DNA of 39,969 bases, taken from positions 986,350 through 1,026,318 of the forward strand of contig MU004241.1 in NCBI GenBank assembly GCA_010405405.1, written 5' to 3'. Under the pieces are notes generated by a model. It ran no database searches and was not told the DNA's origin. It saw only the letters and a list, made by a program, of their open reading frames with translations. This DNA comes from Microthyrium microscopicum (Eukaryota; Ascomycota; Dothideomycetes; Microthyriales; Microthyriaceae). Made by a program: the position numbers and the translations under genes. Below, piece by piece: positions 23,355 through 35,399 of the stretch (position 1 is the stretch's first letter; every line of letters begins with the position of its first letter).

Positions 23355-24512
23355 ATAATTAAAAAAGAAAAAACTTATTTTAAAGAAATACTATAAAACT
23401 TAATAGTTTTTATCTATCTTTTAAGAAACTAATACTTAGAATAGTAAAGACTTTAATATAATTATACTAGTATTTACTAAGGACTTCTTATAAAAATAAG
23501 TTATACTAGACTTAAAAGATATATATAAATTAAGCCTTTTTAACTTATTTAAGATAAATATAGATATTTATAAATATATAATTAAGATTAGTATAAGGTA
23601 CTTTAAAGGTATAATAAGCTTAAAGTTAGACCTATCTAAAAGTCTAGATATAATTTATAATATAGGTTAAGTATAGAATAATTAAACTATTTTAATAAGT
23701 TTAAATATACGTAATTTTACTAAAGTTACCTATAATAATCTCTATAGGCTAAGAAAGATTACTTTTAAGGTTACCTAAATTAAATCTTTCTTAAAGAAAA
23801 CTTATACTAGTAAATAAAAATATAAGGCCTTAATTACTTCTACTCTAAGCTCTTTTTCTTTATTTTAAAATAGACGTAATAAGAAACCTTATATTTAACC
23901 TTATATAGATCCTTAGCTAACTACTTAACCTACTTTTACTACTAAACTATTAATATATAAACATAATATATATAAAGATCTTATTCTTAACTAATTTAAT
24001 AAAGATAGCAAGGTTACTAAAAATAATAAAGATAGCAAAGTTACTAAAGATAATAAAGATAGTAAGGTTATTAAAGATAATAAAGATAGCTTAGATAAGA
24101 ATTCTAAAGATAGCTTAGTTAAGGATTCTAAAATAGAGTTAAATAATAATTTAGATAATTCTAAAGAAAAAGACTTAGAATTTCTATTAATACTACCTAG
24201 TAGAATAAAGTAAAAGTATAATAATAATAAGAATAATATAGAAAGAGTTAGTAATAGCTATAATCTTTTAGTATCTATAAATAAAAAAAAATTTAAGAAT
24301 AAATCTAGTTCTTATAATTATAAAGAATAATAAACTTTAATATAAATAAGCCTATCTAGTAAGAAAAATAAAAGTAAGTCTAAACGTAAAGAAGTAAAGG
24401 CAAAATTAACTTTAATCTTAAAAGTAATTAATAAAAATAGTAGCTAGGAATATTATACTTCTCTAAGCTTACTAGTCTAAATATTATAGCCCTAGAATGC
24501 TACTACTAATAT

Positions 24513-25217
24513 AGAGATAAGGAGCATATAATAAGATTAAGTATTACTTCTAAATAACGCTAGACCTATAAATACTACTACTATATCTTCTTAAGAACTT
24601 AAAGAACGCATTATTAAGCTAGAGATAGAGAGTATATAATAAGATTAAGCACTACTTCTAGATAGTACTAGACCTATAGATATTACTACTATATCTTCTT
24701 AAGGACTTAAAGAGTACGTTATTAAGTTAGAGATAGAGAATATATAATAAGATTAAGTACTACTTCTAAATAACGCTAAACCTATAGATATTATTACTAT
24801 ATTTTCTTAAGGACTTAAAGAGCCTATTATTAAGCTAGAGATAGGGAGCATATAATAAGATTAAGTACTACTTCTAGATAGTACTAGACTTATAAATACT
24901 ATTACTATATCTTCTTAAGGACTTAAAGAGTATATTATTAAGCTAGAGATAGGAAGCGTATAATAAGATTAAGCACTACTTCTAAATAGTGCTAAACCTA
25001 TAAATACTACTACTATATTTTCTTAAGGACTTAAAGAGCGCATTATTAAGCTAGAGATAGAGAGTATATAATAAAATTAAGTACTACTTTTAGATAGTAC
25101 TAGACTTATAAATACTACTACTATATCTTCTTAAGAACTTAAAAAGCGCGTCGTTAAGCTAGAGATAGAGAGTATATAATAAGATTAAGTACTATCTTTA
25201 GATAGTAATAGACTTAC
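24513..25217 (+). repeat. 108-bp coding minisatellite, about 6.5 copies
   Basis: The AGAGAT anchor occurs at 24513, 24621, 24729, 24837, 24945, 25053 and 25161, always 108 bp (36 codons) apart. Each unit contains TATAATAAGATTAAG and CTTCTTAAGRACTTAAA. Four stop codons recur at the same places in most units (two adjacent, one after Asp, one after SS), marking former Gln/Trp. Unit differences that I checked are transitions, with no length change. Confidence 0.95.
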
Positions 25218-26385
25218 GTAGCTTTAAAGCCTTAAGCCTTCTACTAGTAATATATAAATAAGAGATAGTAAAGTATAAGCGCTAATTTTTATAAATATTA
25301 ATTATCTATCTAAAATATATTATTTATAGAGACCTAATTCTACTACTCTAGATTATATTATATTACTCTTTACTCTATAAAAATTAAGTTATTTAATAAT
25401 AGTTAAACTCCTTCTTAATTACTTAAGAAAACGCTATAGCTCTTTAAGTATGCTAGCTTCTTTAACTATACTATCTTCTTAAAATAAGCTATTTTCTTTT
25501 AGCTATACTAAATCTTTAAGTTCCTTTAAGTACGTTATTAATTTTATTAGCGCTAAGAACGTTATTAATCTTACTACTAATAACTTAGAATTATTATTAC
25601 TTATAGTAAACGTTTTTATAAACGCTAAAGACTTAATTAAGAAAGATATTACTATACTAAATAACTTTATAGCTACTAAAGTAATTAATTTAACTATAGA
25701 AAAGGTTACTATGCTATCTAAATCTTAGTTACTAAACTTACTATCTTCTTTATAGAATAAAGTAAATACGTTACGTAGTATAGAAATAAAATACCTCTAG
25801 GAATTATAACCTTATAAGGATAAATAATAGTATAACTATAATAATAAAGATAGTAATATAAGAATTAATATATAGTAAGCTTATAAGAAATAAATTAAAC
25901 CTTATTTGTCTAATATATATAAACTAATACCTAATACTATTAGCTTTTATATGCTAAAGACTTCTAAAAATAAATATATCTAAGAACGAACTAGTTTCCT
26001 TATTAACTACTTTAACTATACTAAATATAGATTTATTATACTTAAGTCTTCTATAATAAATAAAGCTCTATATACTAAAGCTTTATAAGCTAAACTATTT
26101 TATAATATATATATAGAATATAAAGAGTCTAAAATAATTAAAGATAAGGATTTAAAAGCTTCCTTTATTACGAACTTCTATATAAGACTATTATAAAGTA
26201 AAACTTATAAGTACTTAATACTTAAAGACTAGAGAGAAATATACGTATTCTTTAATTATAAAGATAAGAATAATATATTAGACTTTATTATTTCTAAATT
26301 TAAAGTTAATATTTAAATTTATTAAGCTATTAAAATAATAATTATATATAAGTATATTATTCTTATATAAAGTCTTTATATTATA

Positions 26386-26415
26386 GATATTCTAAGCTTA
26401 GGGAAAACTATCTAG
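26386..26415 (+). other. P-loop-like motif (DxxxLGKT)
   Basis: Codons GAT ATT CTA AGC TTA GGG AAA ACT ATC TAG. The Gly-Lys-Thr codons contain no CpA or TpG and so would survive RIP. AGC can derive from GGC and CTA from CCA by transitions, which would give the DxPGLGKTxQ form known in SNF2-like ATPases. Confidence 0.5.
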
Positions 26416-29289
26416 ATACTAGTTATTATTTAGATAAATAGTTAATAAACTAAAAGCATAATAATATATATAAAGAAGTAGCGCCTTATAAGGGAAAAGA
26501 AACCTAAGCTTCTTAAGAAATATCTATTAGATATTTAAGTCCTTAGTTATTAAGGCCTTAAAGATAAAGAAAAAGGTTCTTATACGTAGTTAAAAAGTCT
26601 TAACTAACTTATAATATACTATTACTCTAAGAAATTATTAGTATAGTTAAAATCTATTATAACCTATGTTAACTTAGATAACTACTAGTATAGTACTCTT
26701 ATTATTAATATAAACTATATATAAATAATTATATTTATAATCTTAGTTTAGTTAGATAAATAGAAAAAGGTAATTAATATCTTAAAATATAAAAGTAAGC
26801 CTAACTAAGTATTTACCCTCTATGTTAACTATTTAAGCATAAAACCTAAGTTTATATTCCTAAATAAAGTCTCTTATACGCGTAGACTTTTTACTAATTT
26901 TAAAACTAATTTTAAAATACCTAAGTAAACTAATATTATTATATTAACGATATTAGGTTTATATATATCCTAAGTCTTATAACTAATTATAAGACTCTTA
27001 TAAGCATAGTTAAAAGAATAAAAAACTAGATATTATAAAACTCTAAAACCTAAGAACTATTTCTATACTAATATAGAATTAGTAGTAAATAAAGGTAAAT
27101 ACCTATATAGTTAAAGATACTTTATAATTAGAGTCTTAGTCTTAAATAAGTTTTATAAATATTAAATACTAAATAACTTAACTTATTCTAATATTAATAA
27201 AGAAACCTATATATCTAGTTATATATTATTAGAGTACTATTATAGTATATAGTCTAGAGCTACTATATTAAGTTAATCTAGAATATATTATAATATTATA
27301 ATAAGCTAACTAAACCTAATTACTTACTTAGTAAATATATAATATATTTACTTCTTTAATACTAATAAAGATATTAGGAAGTTTCTTAAAGATAAATTAA
27401 AGAAAGATTAGGTAATCTTTACTAATAACTACGTATTATTTACCTCTTTATTACTTAACGCTATTTCTAGTTAAATTACTATACTTATTATAAAAGATAT
27501 AAGATTATATAAGTATCCTAATAAAAAAGAAAAGAAATAACTTATAAGAAAATAAGCTTAAGTAAGCGCTACTTTAGTTAGTATATATACCTTATTTAAA
27601 CTTTACTATATAATAAATATAAAGCTTTTTAGTTAAAAGTATATTATACTACTTTTAAACAAAATAGGGCTTATTATTATTAATATAATAGACCTAGAAG
27701 TAATATAGCTTATAAATAAGCTTAATAAATATATAGTAGCATAAATAAATAAACTAAGGATAAGTACTATTAATAACTTTATTACTTAGCATAAAAGTAA
27801 ACTATATTAAGCTAAATAGATATAAGCTAGGCTAGCTAACTATATAGTCTATTAAACCTTTACTAAGATTATATATTATAGACTTATTATTAAGGTACCT
27901 TATCTATTAATATTAAAATAAGTAAAAGAAATTAAAAGATAGACTAAAGATAATCTCTATTACGTATTAATAAAAATTAATAGTAGCTTACTTTTAAAGC
28001 CTAACTCTAAGAAACTAACTAAGCCTAAGGATAATTTCTTTATTAAAGAAGCTTCTTAGTTTTTAAAAATAAGTACTTAGATATAGTACGTAGTAAATAT
28101 TATTAAAAAGATTTATACTAACTTAGAAACATACTTTCTTAATAAAGAGTAAAAGAAATAAGGCTTATAATAGAATAAGGTCTTAATTATTATAAAGTAT
28201 TTTACTTTTATTAGTATAATTATAATAGCGCTTTAATATATAATTAAGAAATTTAATCTCTAAGTACCTTATTTTAGTAAAACTAGTACGTTAAGTAAAA
28301 AATTATTTTTAATTAAAGTAAGCTATTTAAGAACTAGCTTATCCTTACGCAACAAAGCTAATATCTATTACTCTTTCTAAAATATTCTAAAGTCTACTAT
28401 AAATAGTTAAACGCTATTAAGAGTAAGTAAATACCTCTTTAATAAGAATATCTAGGTTCTAGTTAGAATATATAGTAGCTATAGTACTAGAAGTAACTAA
28501 TAATAAGTAAAGTATCTAATTATAATATCTATTCTAATATTACTAAGTAATTAGACTTAGGATACTAGAAAAGTTCTTTAAGTAAATAATATAGTAAAGT
28601 ATATCTTAATTAATATATTATACTTAGATAATAATTTAATTAATATACTATTACAAAATATTAATAAGCTTTAGTTAAATACTATAGGTTTTATAGAGGC
28701 TTATTCTAAAGATTAAGTAGTATAACTAATAAGACTTAAGGATTTATAAATATATCTTAAATTAGGACTAACCTAGCCTAAGTTAACTAAATTAGTATCC
28801 TAACCTAAGGAAGCCCTAGCTTCTCTATCTATAGAAGAGATATAGAAATACCTAAAGAATATTAAAAATAATATATACTAAAATATTAAAAAGAGTTTAG
28901 TTATAATTAAGATAAAGCCTAGAGATAATAAATTTAATAAATAACTTTATATATAATTAGTTTAGTTCATAGTAAGGATTAAAGTACTACTATTAAATTA
29001 TTAATAATATAAAATATTAAAAAATATACTTAAAGTTAATATTATTACTATTAATATATAAAATACATCTTTATAATAAATCTAAATATCTTAACTAGAC
29101 TAATAGACATATCTAGTAACTAAAAGAATCTAGAGAGAAATAGAAAAATAATAAGAATAGATAATAACGCTTTATAGCCTATAGAGTATTTATTTAGCTA
29201 AATATCTTTTAATATATATCTATAAGATATAACTTAACTATATCTATTTATAAATACTATTTTACTTATATTCCTCCTCCTTAATAATA

Positions 29290-30260
29290 TTAACTTATAA
29301 AATAAATAATATAGCACTATTAGTTTCTATAGCTCCTATTAGAATTTTAGGTAAAGAGCTTAGGAAGAATTATAAAGCTATATTATTTATACTATTAAGT
29401 AATTAATAATTTAAGCTAATATTCTAATAGGGTATTCTATTAATCTTCTTCCTATTTATTTATAATATTAGAACTCCTTTAAAAACAAAAATTAGTAGTT
29501 TAGTCCTTTAACTTTAGCTTTTCTATAAGTAAATCTATTATCTTTACTAGCAAAAGGTTAGTAAATTATATTATATTATAATACTAGCGTTATTAATACG
29601 CTTAAATAAACTAGAAAAGATCTAGCTATATAACTACCCTCTTTACTAGAATTAATTCTATTATCTACTTTATCTATATCTAAAGGCTAAGGAAAAGACA
29701 ATAAAGGAGAGAGAGATAAAAAAAGATAAAAATAAGGAACTAAAGATTAAGAAGGCTTAAACTTAAGGTATTAAGTTTTATTTAATTAGATAAGAAAAGC
29801 TACGTCCTTTTATAACCTTAATAATAAACTATTAGTCTAAGTAACTTTACTACCTAAATCTAGGACTTACTTATAATAACTATTACTAGTTTTAATCCTT
29901 AGCTTACTTATTTAACTCTATCTTTATACTTAATATCTTTATCTATCTTAATATTATATCTACTACTAATAACTATAAATATTATATTATTTCTTATACT
30001 AAGACAATCTATAAACTTAGTTAAGCTTTTATAAACTTAATAGGCTTATATAAATATATAAATCTTAAAAAACCTAATATAGTATTTAGATTTAAATAAC
30101 GTTTAATCCTAATATATTAATTATAATTATATTTCTTTATAATTAGCTTTATTTAGATATATACTTTAATATATACTTATTCTAGTTATAGTAACTTATC
30201 CCTTCTATATCTTTTATTAAGATTTACTTAGGTAGGTACTACTACGCTTTAATTAGACCT
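29290..30260 (+). pseudogene. Coding relic with Lys/Glu-rich segment, unidentified
   Basis: A plus-strand frame (codon start 29341) reads APIRILGKELRKNYKAILFI, then a Tyr/Leu-rich part, LYNYPLYQNQFYYLLYLYLK with former Gln/Trp stops (about 29627-29690), a highly charged stretch (KERERKKDKNKELKIKKA, about 29707-29760) and a further segment to about 30260. The charged stretch looks like a coiled coil. A diverged second version of the LYNY block lies at 30411. No family is recognised. Confidence 0.5.
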
Positions 30261-30410
30261 ACTTAAAACACCCTAAGCTAATTTTTAAGAAGTTTAAGGA
30301 AGAGTAAAGTAATACTTAAAATATAAATAAAATTAAGAGTAAGAGTAAGAACTATAATCCTTTAGAATAATTAAGTATAAACTAATTATTTTATAAATAT
30401 AGAGCTATAG

Positions 30411-30735
30411 CTATATAATTACCTACTCTACTAAGAGTAAGCTTACTATATTTTATATTCCTACTTAAAAGCTAAAAATATAAAGAAACTAGAGAATATA
30501 AAGAAAATAAAGAAGTACGTAAAGAAGGCTATAAAGAAAGCTATAAAGAAAGCTTAGTTAGAGAAGAAAGCTAAGATAAAAGAAGTTACTAACTTATTAA
30601 AGAAGACTATACTTAAAAATAAAGTTAAGATAATAACTAAAGAGGCTAAGAAGGCCTAAAGTTTAAGATATAAGATACTCTTTACTAGGTAGAAACTAAA
30701 AGTTATTATATAGAATTTATAATTACTATATTAAA
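30411..30735 (+). pseudogene. Lys/Ala-rich coding relic, paralogue of 29627-29760
   Basis: In a third plus-strand frame (codon start 30411) the sequence opens LYNYLLY, continues to YLKAKNIKKLENIKKIKKY and becomes a long Lys/Ala/Glu helix-like region (KKAIKKAIKKA near 30525-30560) ending near 30660. The opening block matches 29627-29690, with several transversions as well as transitions, so the two are old paralogues and not a recent duplication. Confidence 0.5.
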
Positions 30736-31261
30736 GTTAATTAATAATATTAGCTCTAAAAGCTTAAATAATTTTTTTTATCTATACTTTCTTACTTTAA
30801 AGGTTCTAATCTCTATATTAGGAAGCTCTCTAATATAACCTTAAATATTCTAAATATACTTATCTATAAGAGATATATAGTAAATAATAAGATAAGTTAT
30901 AAGAAAGGTAATAATTAGAAGTAGTAATTAAGAAAAATAGAATCTTAAGCTATAGGTATATTTAATAAGAGGAATTACTCTATTACTCTTAAAATCTCAA
31001 AATTTAATTAACTATTAAAAAAGTTATATAAGGTTCTAGACTTAAAATTACTACTAAGCTTTAAGGCTTCTTATCCTCTTTTTTACTACTTATCTTTTTC
31101 TATTTATAGTAATTATATTTTTATATTAAATATATATTAGTTAGTATAAAGGTTAAGATATTATCCTTAAAAAAGAAAGAGTAGAGTCTACTAAAATAAG
31201 ATAAGCTTTAGCTATAAAACTATCTACTATATTAATATTATTACTACTACCTTCTTTACTT

Positions 31262-31410
31262 ATACTTTAAAGTAGCAAATAAAAAGAAAGAAAAGAAGGA
31301 AAAGATTATAAATAAAAAGAATAAAGAATAAGAAAAGAAGAGAAAAGAAGAAAAGAAATAAGCAAAATAGAAGATAAAAAAAGAAGAGACGTAGTAAGTA
31401 AAGATAAAGA
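31262..31410 (+). pseudogene. Purine-rich, Lys/Glu/Arg-coding debris
   Basis: About 150 bases nearly all A and G on the plus strand, reading KERKEGKDYK then RIRKEEKRRKEISKIEDKKR in one frame. It resembles a charged coiled-coil tail. Neighbouring sequence to about 31150 and 31440 may belong to it. No family is recognised. Confidence 0.45.
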
Positions 31411-31542
31411 ATAACTAGACTATTATAATTAGTTATAAAACTAAGCTAATATAATAATTTAGAAGTAATAAAAGTCTAAATTATTACTATTAATTATATT
31501 TAGGCTAGAAATTAAAATAGAAGAAGTTAGCGCTTTAAGTAA

Positions 31543-31575
31543 AGAACTAAATAGTAATTATTACTATTTAGTTCT
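31543..31575. repeat. 33-nt perfect inverted repeat (16-bp arms, 1-nt loop)
   Basis: AGAACTAAATAGTAAT, one T, then its exact reverse complement ATTACTATTTAGTTCT. Both arms are identical despite saturation mutagenesis around them. It could form a cruciform; no T-run or gene end nearby makes a terminator convincing. Confidence 0.85.
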
Positions 31576-31599
31576 ATTAATATACTTTATAGATTAATT

Positions 31600-33430
31600 A
31601 GCATAACCTAGTCTACGTTATAAAATATTATTATTTATTAAAAATAAAAGAGCTTTTAATTCTTACTAAGGAAGTATAATATTAATTAAAGTTATTAAAT
31701 CTAAAATATTTAAGTATATTATATTTTTTTCTTATATTATTTCTATTTACCTCTAAGTAGATATACTTCTTATTTACCTTAATAGGAATAACTTAAAAAA
31801 TATTAAAGACTATATATACTTAAGTACTTATCTTTAGTACCTTATAAATAAAGTACCTAGTAGAATTATATTTATAGAAGGCTATAAGGTTTATAATAGA
31901 TTATATAATATAAAATTTAGAACGTAATATAGCGTCTTAAGTAATATACTAAGGCTTTTAACTACTATAGTAGAAAAAAGACGTAATCTTATTATAAGTC
32001 TACTTTATATAAAATAGCTATTAAACTTCTATTTTATTTATGCTACCTCTTATTATTTAATTAATACTAATTATAGATAAATTAGCTATATTAAAGCCTA
32101 TAATAATACTTACTTAAAATAAACTTATTATATAGTAGTAACTATATATAGGTAGCTATAGATAGTTCTTAAGCTTTATAGCGTACTTTTAATTTACTTA
32201 CCTTACTTTTAAATAAGAACGAAATAATAATAATAATTACTAACTCCTTTATTAATTTATTAAAGTTACTAGACCTAAAGTTATTACTATAAATTTATTC
32301 TTAGAAGTAGAAGATTATAACTAGAGGCTTTATTACTATAATATATTTTTTAGTACTAATGTTCCTTAATTTAATAGAGATAAGAATAGTAATCCTATAA
32401 ATAAAACTATATAGCTATTAATAATTTTAAATATAGAAAGCTAATAATAAATAAGCTAAAACGTCTAAACTACTACTTATATAATCCTCTTCGTCTTAAT
32501 AAACGTAATCTATTCTATAAATATATAATTCCTTAAATTATAAGACTAGTAAGTAAGTTATTACTAGAAATCTTACGTTAATAATAAAAACTTATAAGAT
32601 ATTAATATATAGAAGGCTAGTTACTAGAAAAGGCTAGGAATAATCTACTATTTAGATCTCTATTATAATAAGGTATAGAATACTTTAACTATATTTAGAA
32701 TAGATATTACTTTTTAGAATTTATATACTAGACTTAATTATTATTTAAGTATAGTAAATATACTAAATAATAGATTATAAAGCAAAACTATAGTAACGTA
32801 GAGGCTATAACTTTATAGTATTAAAATAATTATAACTATTAGCTAACTTATTATACTAGAGAATAAAATCTATAATACTACGTATTATAATATAAAGAAT
32901 ATAAAGGTAGTAATTTTAAGCTATAGATATATTTATAAAGTAATCTTCTTTAAAAGTATATAGGTCTTAAATAATAATATATTTAGAAAAGTCTAGAAAG
33001 TCTAGATAAGTTTAGAAATTTCTAAAAATATTTTATATAATCTTAAAGAATATTTACTTTATTATATTATTAACGCTAAATACTATTACTTACTTTATAT
33101 CTTATACATAAATATAACTTAACTATAGCTATTAACCTAAATATAAGTCTATAAGTCTTCTTCTAATAGCGTAAAGATATCTATAGGCTTAATATATAAG
33201 CCCTTAGAATTAGTAAATCTAGTTATAAGCAACGCATAGTTTTAAGTAATAACGCATTTTTAACTATTTAAGTACTACTATAGTATATTTCTCTTATATT
33301 TTCCTTTCTATATTATAATAAATTTATAACTCTTAATCCTTATAATATACTTATTATTAATTTTTAGTATATTCTCCCTATTTTAACTTTAATCTTATAT
33401 TATCCTCTTTACTTAATAATCTCTCTATAT
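31600..33430. other. Stretch without a firm feature
   Basis: Coding-like runs occur on the plus strand (for example around 31800-31930, IIFIEGYKVYNRLYNI), but frames break and no family is seen. Around 32980-33040 TCTAGA-like words cluster (GTCTAGAAAGTCTAGATAAG). Confidence 0.4.
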
Positions 33431-33440
33431 TATAATTAGA

Positions 33441-33822
33441 CTTTTAGAAGATAATATAGCTAAATAGTAGGATAGCTTAAAGGAGTATCTAAATATAACT
33501 AAAGAGAAGCTAATATAATAACTTAATATAAACTTAAATAAATATACTTAATTAGCTATAGCTATAGAGAAGCAACTTTAAGATTTATACTATAGTCTTA
33601 ATAACTATAATATATATAAAGAAAAGTAAGAAATAATTACTAATATTATATAATACCTAAATATATAATTATTAGCTAAATAAGGCTATTTATATATTAG
33701 AAGATTATATTAGCTAAGTATAAAATATAATAAAGCTATATATAAGAATAAATAATAAAGATTACTTCTTATATTAGTCTACTATTACTAACAAAATATA
33801 TACTAATAGAAATAAACAAAAG
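33441..33822 (+). pseudogene. Coding relic, coiled-coil-like, unidentified
   Basis: A plus-strand frame (codon start 33441) reads about 127 codons with TAA/TAG breaks only, including DSLKEYLNITKEKLI, AIAIEKQL and YIRRLY. Heptad-like spacing of Leu/Ile with Lys/Glu suggests helices. No family is recognised and neither end is fixed. Confidence 0.45.
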
Positions 33823-33867
33823 TCTAAACTTAGAATATACGTAAGTAAACCCCTATTCTAACTTTAA

Positions 33868-33888
33868 CTATCTATTAATAATAGATAG
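33868..33888. repeat. 21-nt perfect inverted repeat
   Basis: CTATCTATTA, one A, then TAATAGATAG, its exact reverse complement. It lies about 45 bp after the end of the relic at 33441-33822. Confidence 0.7.
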
Positions 33889-33889
33889 G

Positions 33890-34990
33890 GTCTATTACTA
33901 ATAGAACTCTACTAATATCTCTCTAAAGCTTAAGGCTAAGAAAATTAAAATAATCCTAAGATTATAGTAATATATAACCTAAGGTATAGCTATATATACT
34001 TCTAAACTTTAACTCTTCCTTAGTAGTTATAAATATATAAATATATATTTATAAAGTAATAAGTAACTATATTTATACTTTAGACTATAGAAAGTTTATA
34101 AATAGTAGCTATAATAGTTCTAAGAAAAACGCTAATACTTTAAATTATAATACTATAGTTAAGTTCCTTAGAGAGTTCTTTAAGTATAAATAATACAAAG
34201 AGCTCTTATTTTTTTATAAATTTAATTAAATAAAGAGAACTCCTATTAATAATAAGGTCTTATTTTATAGAGTAATTAATAGTATTATATTAATTAGGCA
34301 ATAAACTACTAAATTTAAAGTAATAAAATAAATTAAGAAATAAAATATAATTTATTATTACGTAATCCTTAGACTATTATAAGTTTTTCCTTTTTCTTTA
34401 ATTTAGGAAATATACTAATAATTAGAATAAAGCATAACGTTAATTATTATAAGTAAGATACTAAGGTATATTAGAATGCTTAATTCCTAGGTTAAAACCT
34501 AGCTTTATAACCTTATAGTTAATAAAGTAAACATTCTTTAAGTAAAATAAATTAGTATTAGATCTTAATAGCCTAATAAGATAGGTTAGCCTTAGATATT
34601 AAATCTCTATATATACTAGTCTAAACCCTAGCTTTAGTTTAGATACTTTCTTATCCTTTAGAGTATATTACTTATCTTACTACTCTTATATAATAAATTA
34701 GTTATCTTCTTAATATATTTATATATATTTATTAGGTTAATAGTATTTAAAGTCTACTAGCTACTTAATATAGATAGTAGATAGTACTATAAGTTAATTA
34801 AGCATAGGTTTGTTAAATACCTAAGGATTAGGCTATATTTTAGTTCCTAATATAGTAATATCTATTCTAGCTTTAAAAAATGCCTTAAACTTAGTATTAA
34901 AAGGTAGCTCTATATTAAACTTAATAGAAGTTTTTAGCAAAACTTAAGAGCTAGCCTCTATCTTAAGTTAAAGAAATAATTATAACTTAG
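33890..34990. other. Stretch without a firm feature
   Basis: A possible short plus-strand coding run (34130-34260) is the only structure seen. No repeat copy was found until the 60-bp array. Confidence 0.4.
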
Positions 34991-35004
34991 TTTTAATAAA
35001 ATGC

Positions 35005-35370
35005 TTTAAAGCTTATTTAATAAAGTTTTTAAGCTTTATAATAAAAGTAGCCTATAACTCTAAACCTAGAGCTTATTTAATAAGAGTCTTAAGCTTTATA
35101 ATAGAAGGAGCCTATAACTTTAGGTCTAGAGCTTATTTAATAAAAGCCTTAAGCTTTATAAAGAAAAGAGCCTATAACTTTAAGTCTAGAGCTTATTTAA
35201 TAGAGGCCTTAAACTTTATAATAGATAAAGCTTATAACTCTAGTTCTAGAGGTTATTTAATAAGGGTTATGAAATAAAGCGCCTACTATAACTCCTAGTT
35301 TAGTAATTATTTAATAAAGGCTTTAAGCTTTATAATAAAAGAAGCCTATAACTCTAATTCTAAAGTAGTA
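35005..35370. repeat. 60-bp tandem repeat, six copies
   Basis: GCTTATTTAATARR begins at 35011, 35071, 35131, 35191 and 35251 (exactly 60 bp apart), with a last copy at 35305 after one 54-bp unit. Sixty bases are 20 codons. The plus strand reads units of the type AYLIRVLSFIIEGAYNFRSR and stays open for four units. The minus strand reads with two conserved former Gln/Trp stops per unit. The coding strand is not settled. One unit lost six bases, again a multiple of three. Confidence 0.93.
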
Positions 35371-35399
35371 TCTAGTAAGTTAGAGTTAATAACTATTAG

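Larger units (their letters stand above)
23350..28960 (+). pseudogene. Very long RIP-degraded coding relic; possible SNF2-type ATPase
   Basis: A single plus-strand frame (codon starts congruent to 23401) runs about 1,870 codons with essentially only TAA/TAG breaks. Order: an N-terminal region; a Lys/Asp/Asn repeat (KDSKVTK type, 24001-24110); six to seven 36-residue repeats (24513-25217); then a probable ATPase core. DILSLGKTI followed by a former Gln lies at 26386-26415 and fits the SNF2 motif I pattern DxxxLGKTxQ, preceded by a segment like the family's Q-region. About 248 codons later VLNKFYK (27139-27159) is what VLDExHK becomes when each TpG and CpA is mutated. Motif III and the C-terminal helicase lobe are not recognisable, so the SNF2 assignment is tentative (about 0.4). 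The coding nature of the frame is much surer. Confidence 0.7.

Noticed and set aside
24513-25217. CRISPR array
   Set aside because: The units are contiguous 108-bp copies with no unique spacers, and the units keep a protein reading frame.
27220-27290. SNF2 motif III or VI (TGTP or QxxxRxxRxxQ) in the 23.35-28.96 kb relic
   Set aside because: The spacing from the eroded DExH box suits motif III, but the codons (GAG TAC TAT TAT) cannot come from TGTP by transitions, and the RAxxxxQ pattern nearby is too loose to count.
23350-28960. Starship captain (DUF3435 tyrosine recombinase) or telomere-linked RecQ helicase
   Set aside because: Considered because of the large gene and charged neighbours, but I could not place the catalytic Arg/His/Tyr pattern or RecQ motifs.
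31543-31575. Rho-independent terminator
   Set aside because: The stem is AT-rich with a one-base loop and no T-run follows. The window is fungal, where such terminators are not used.
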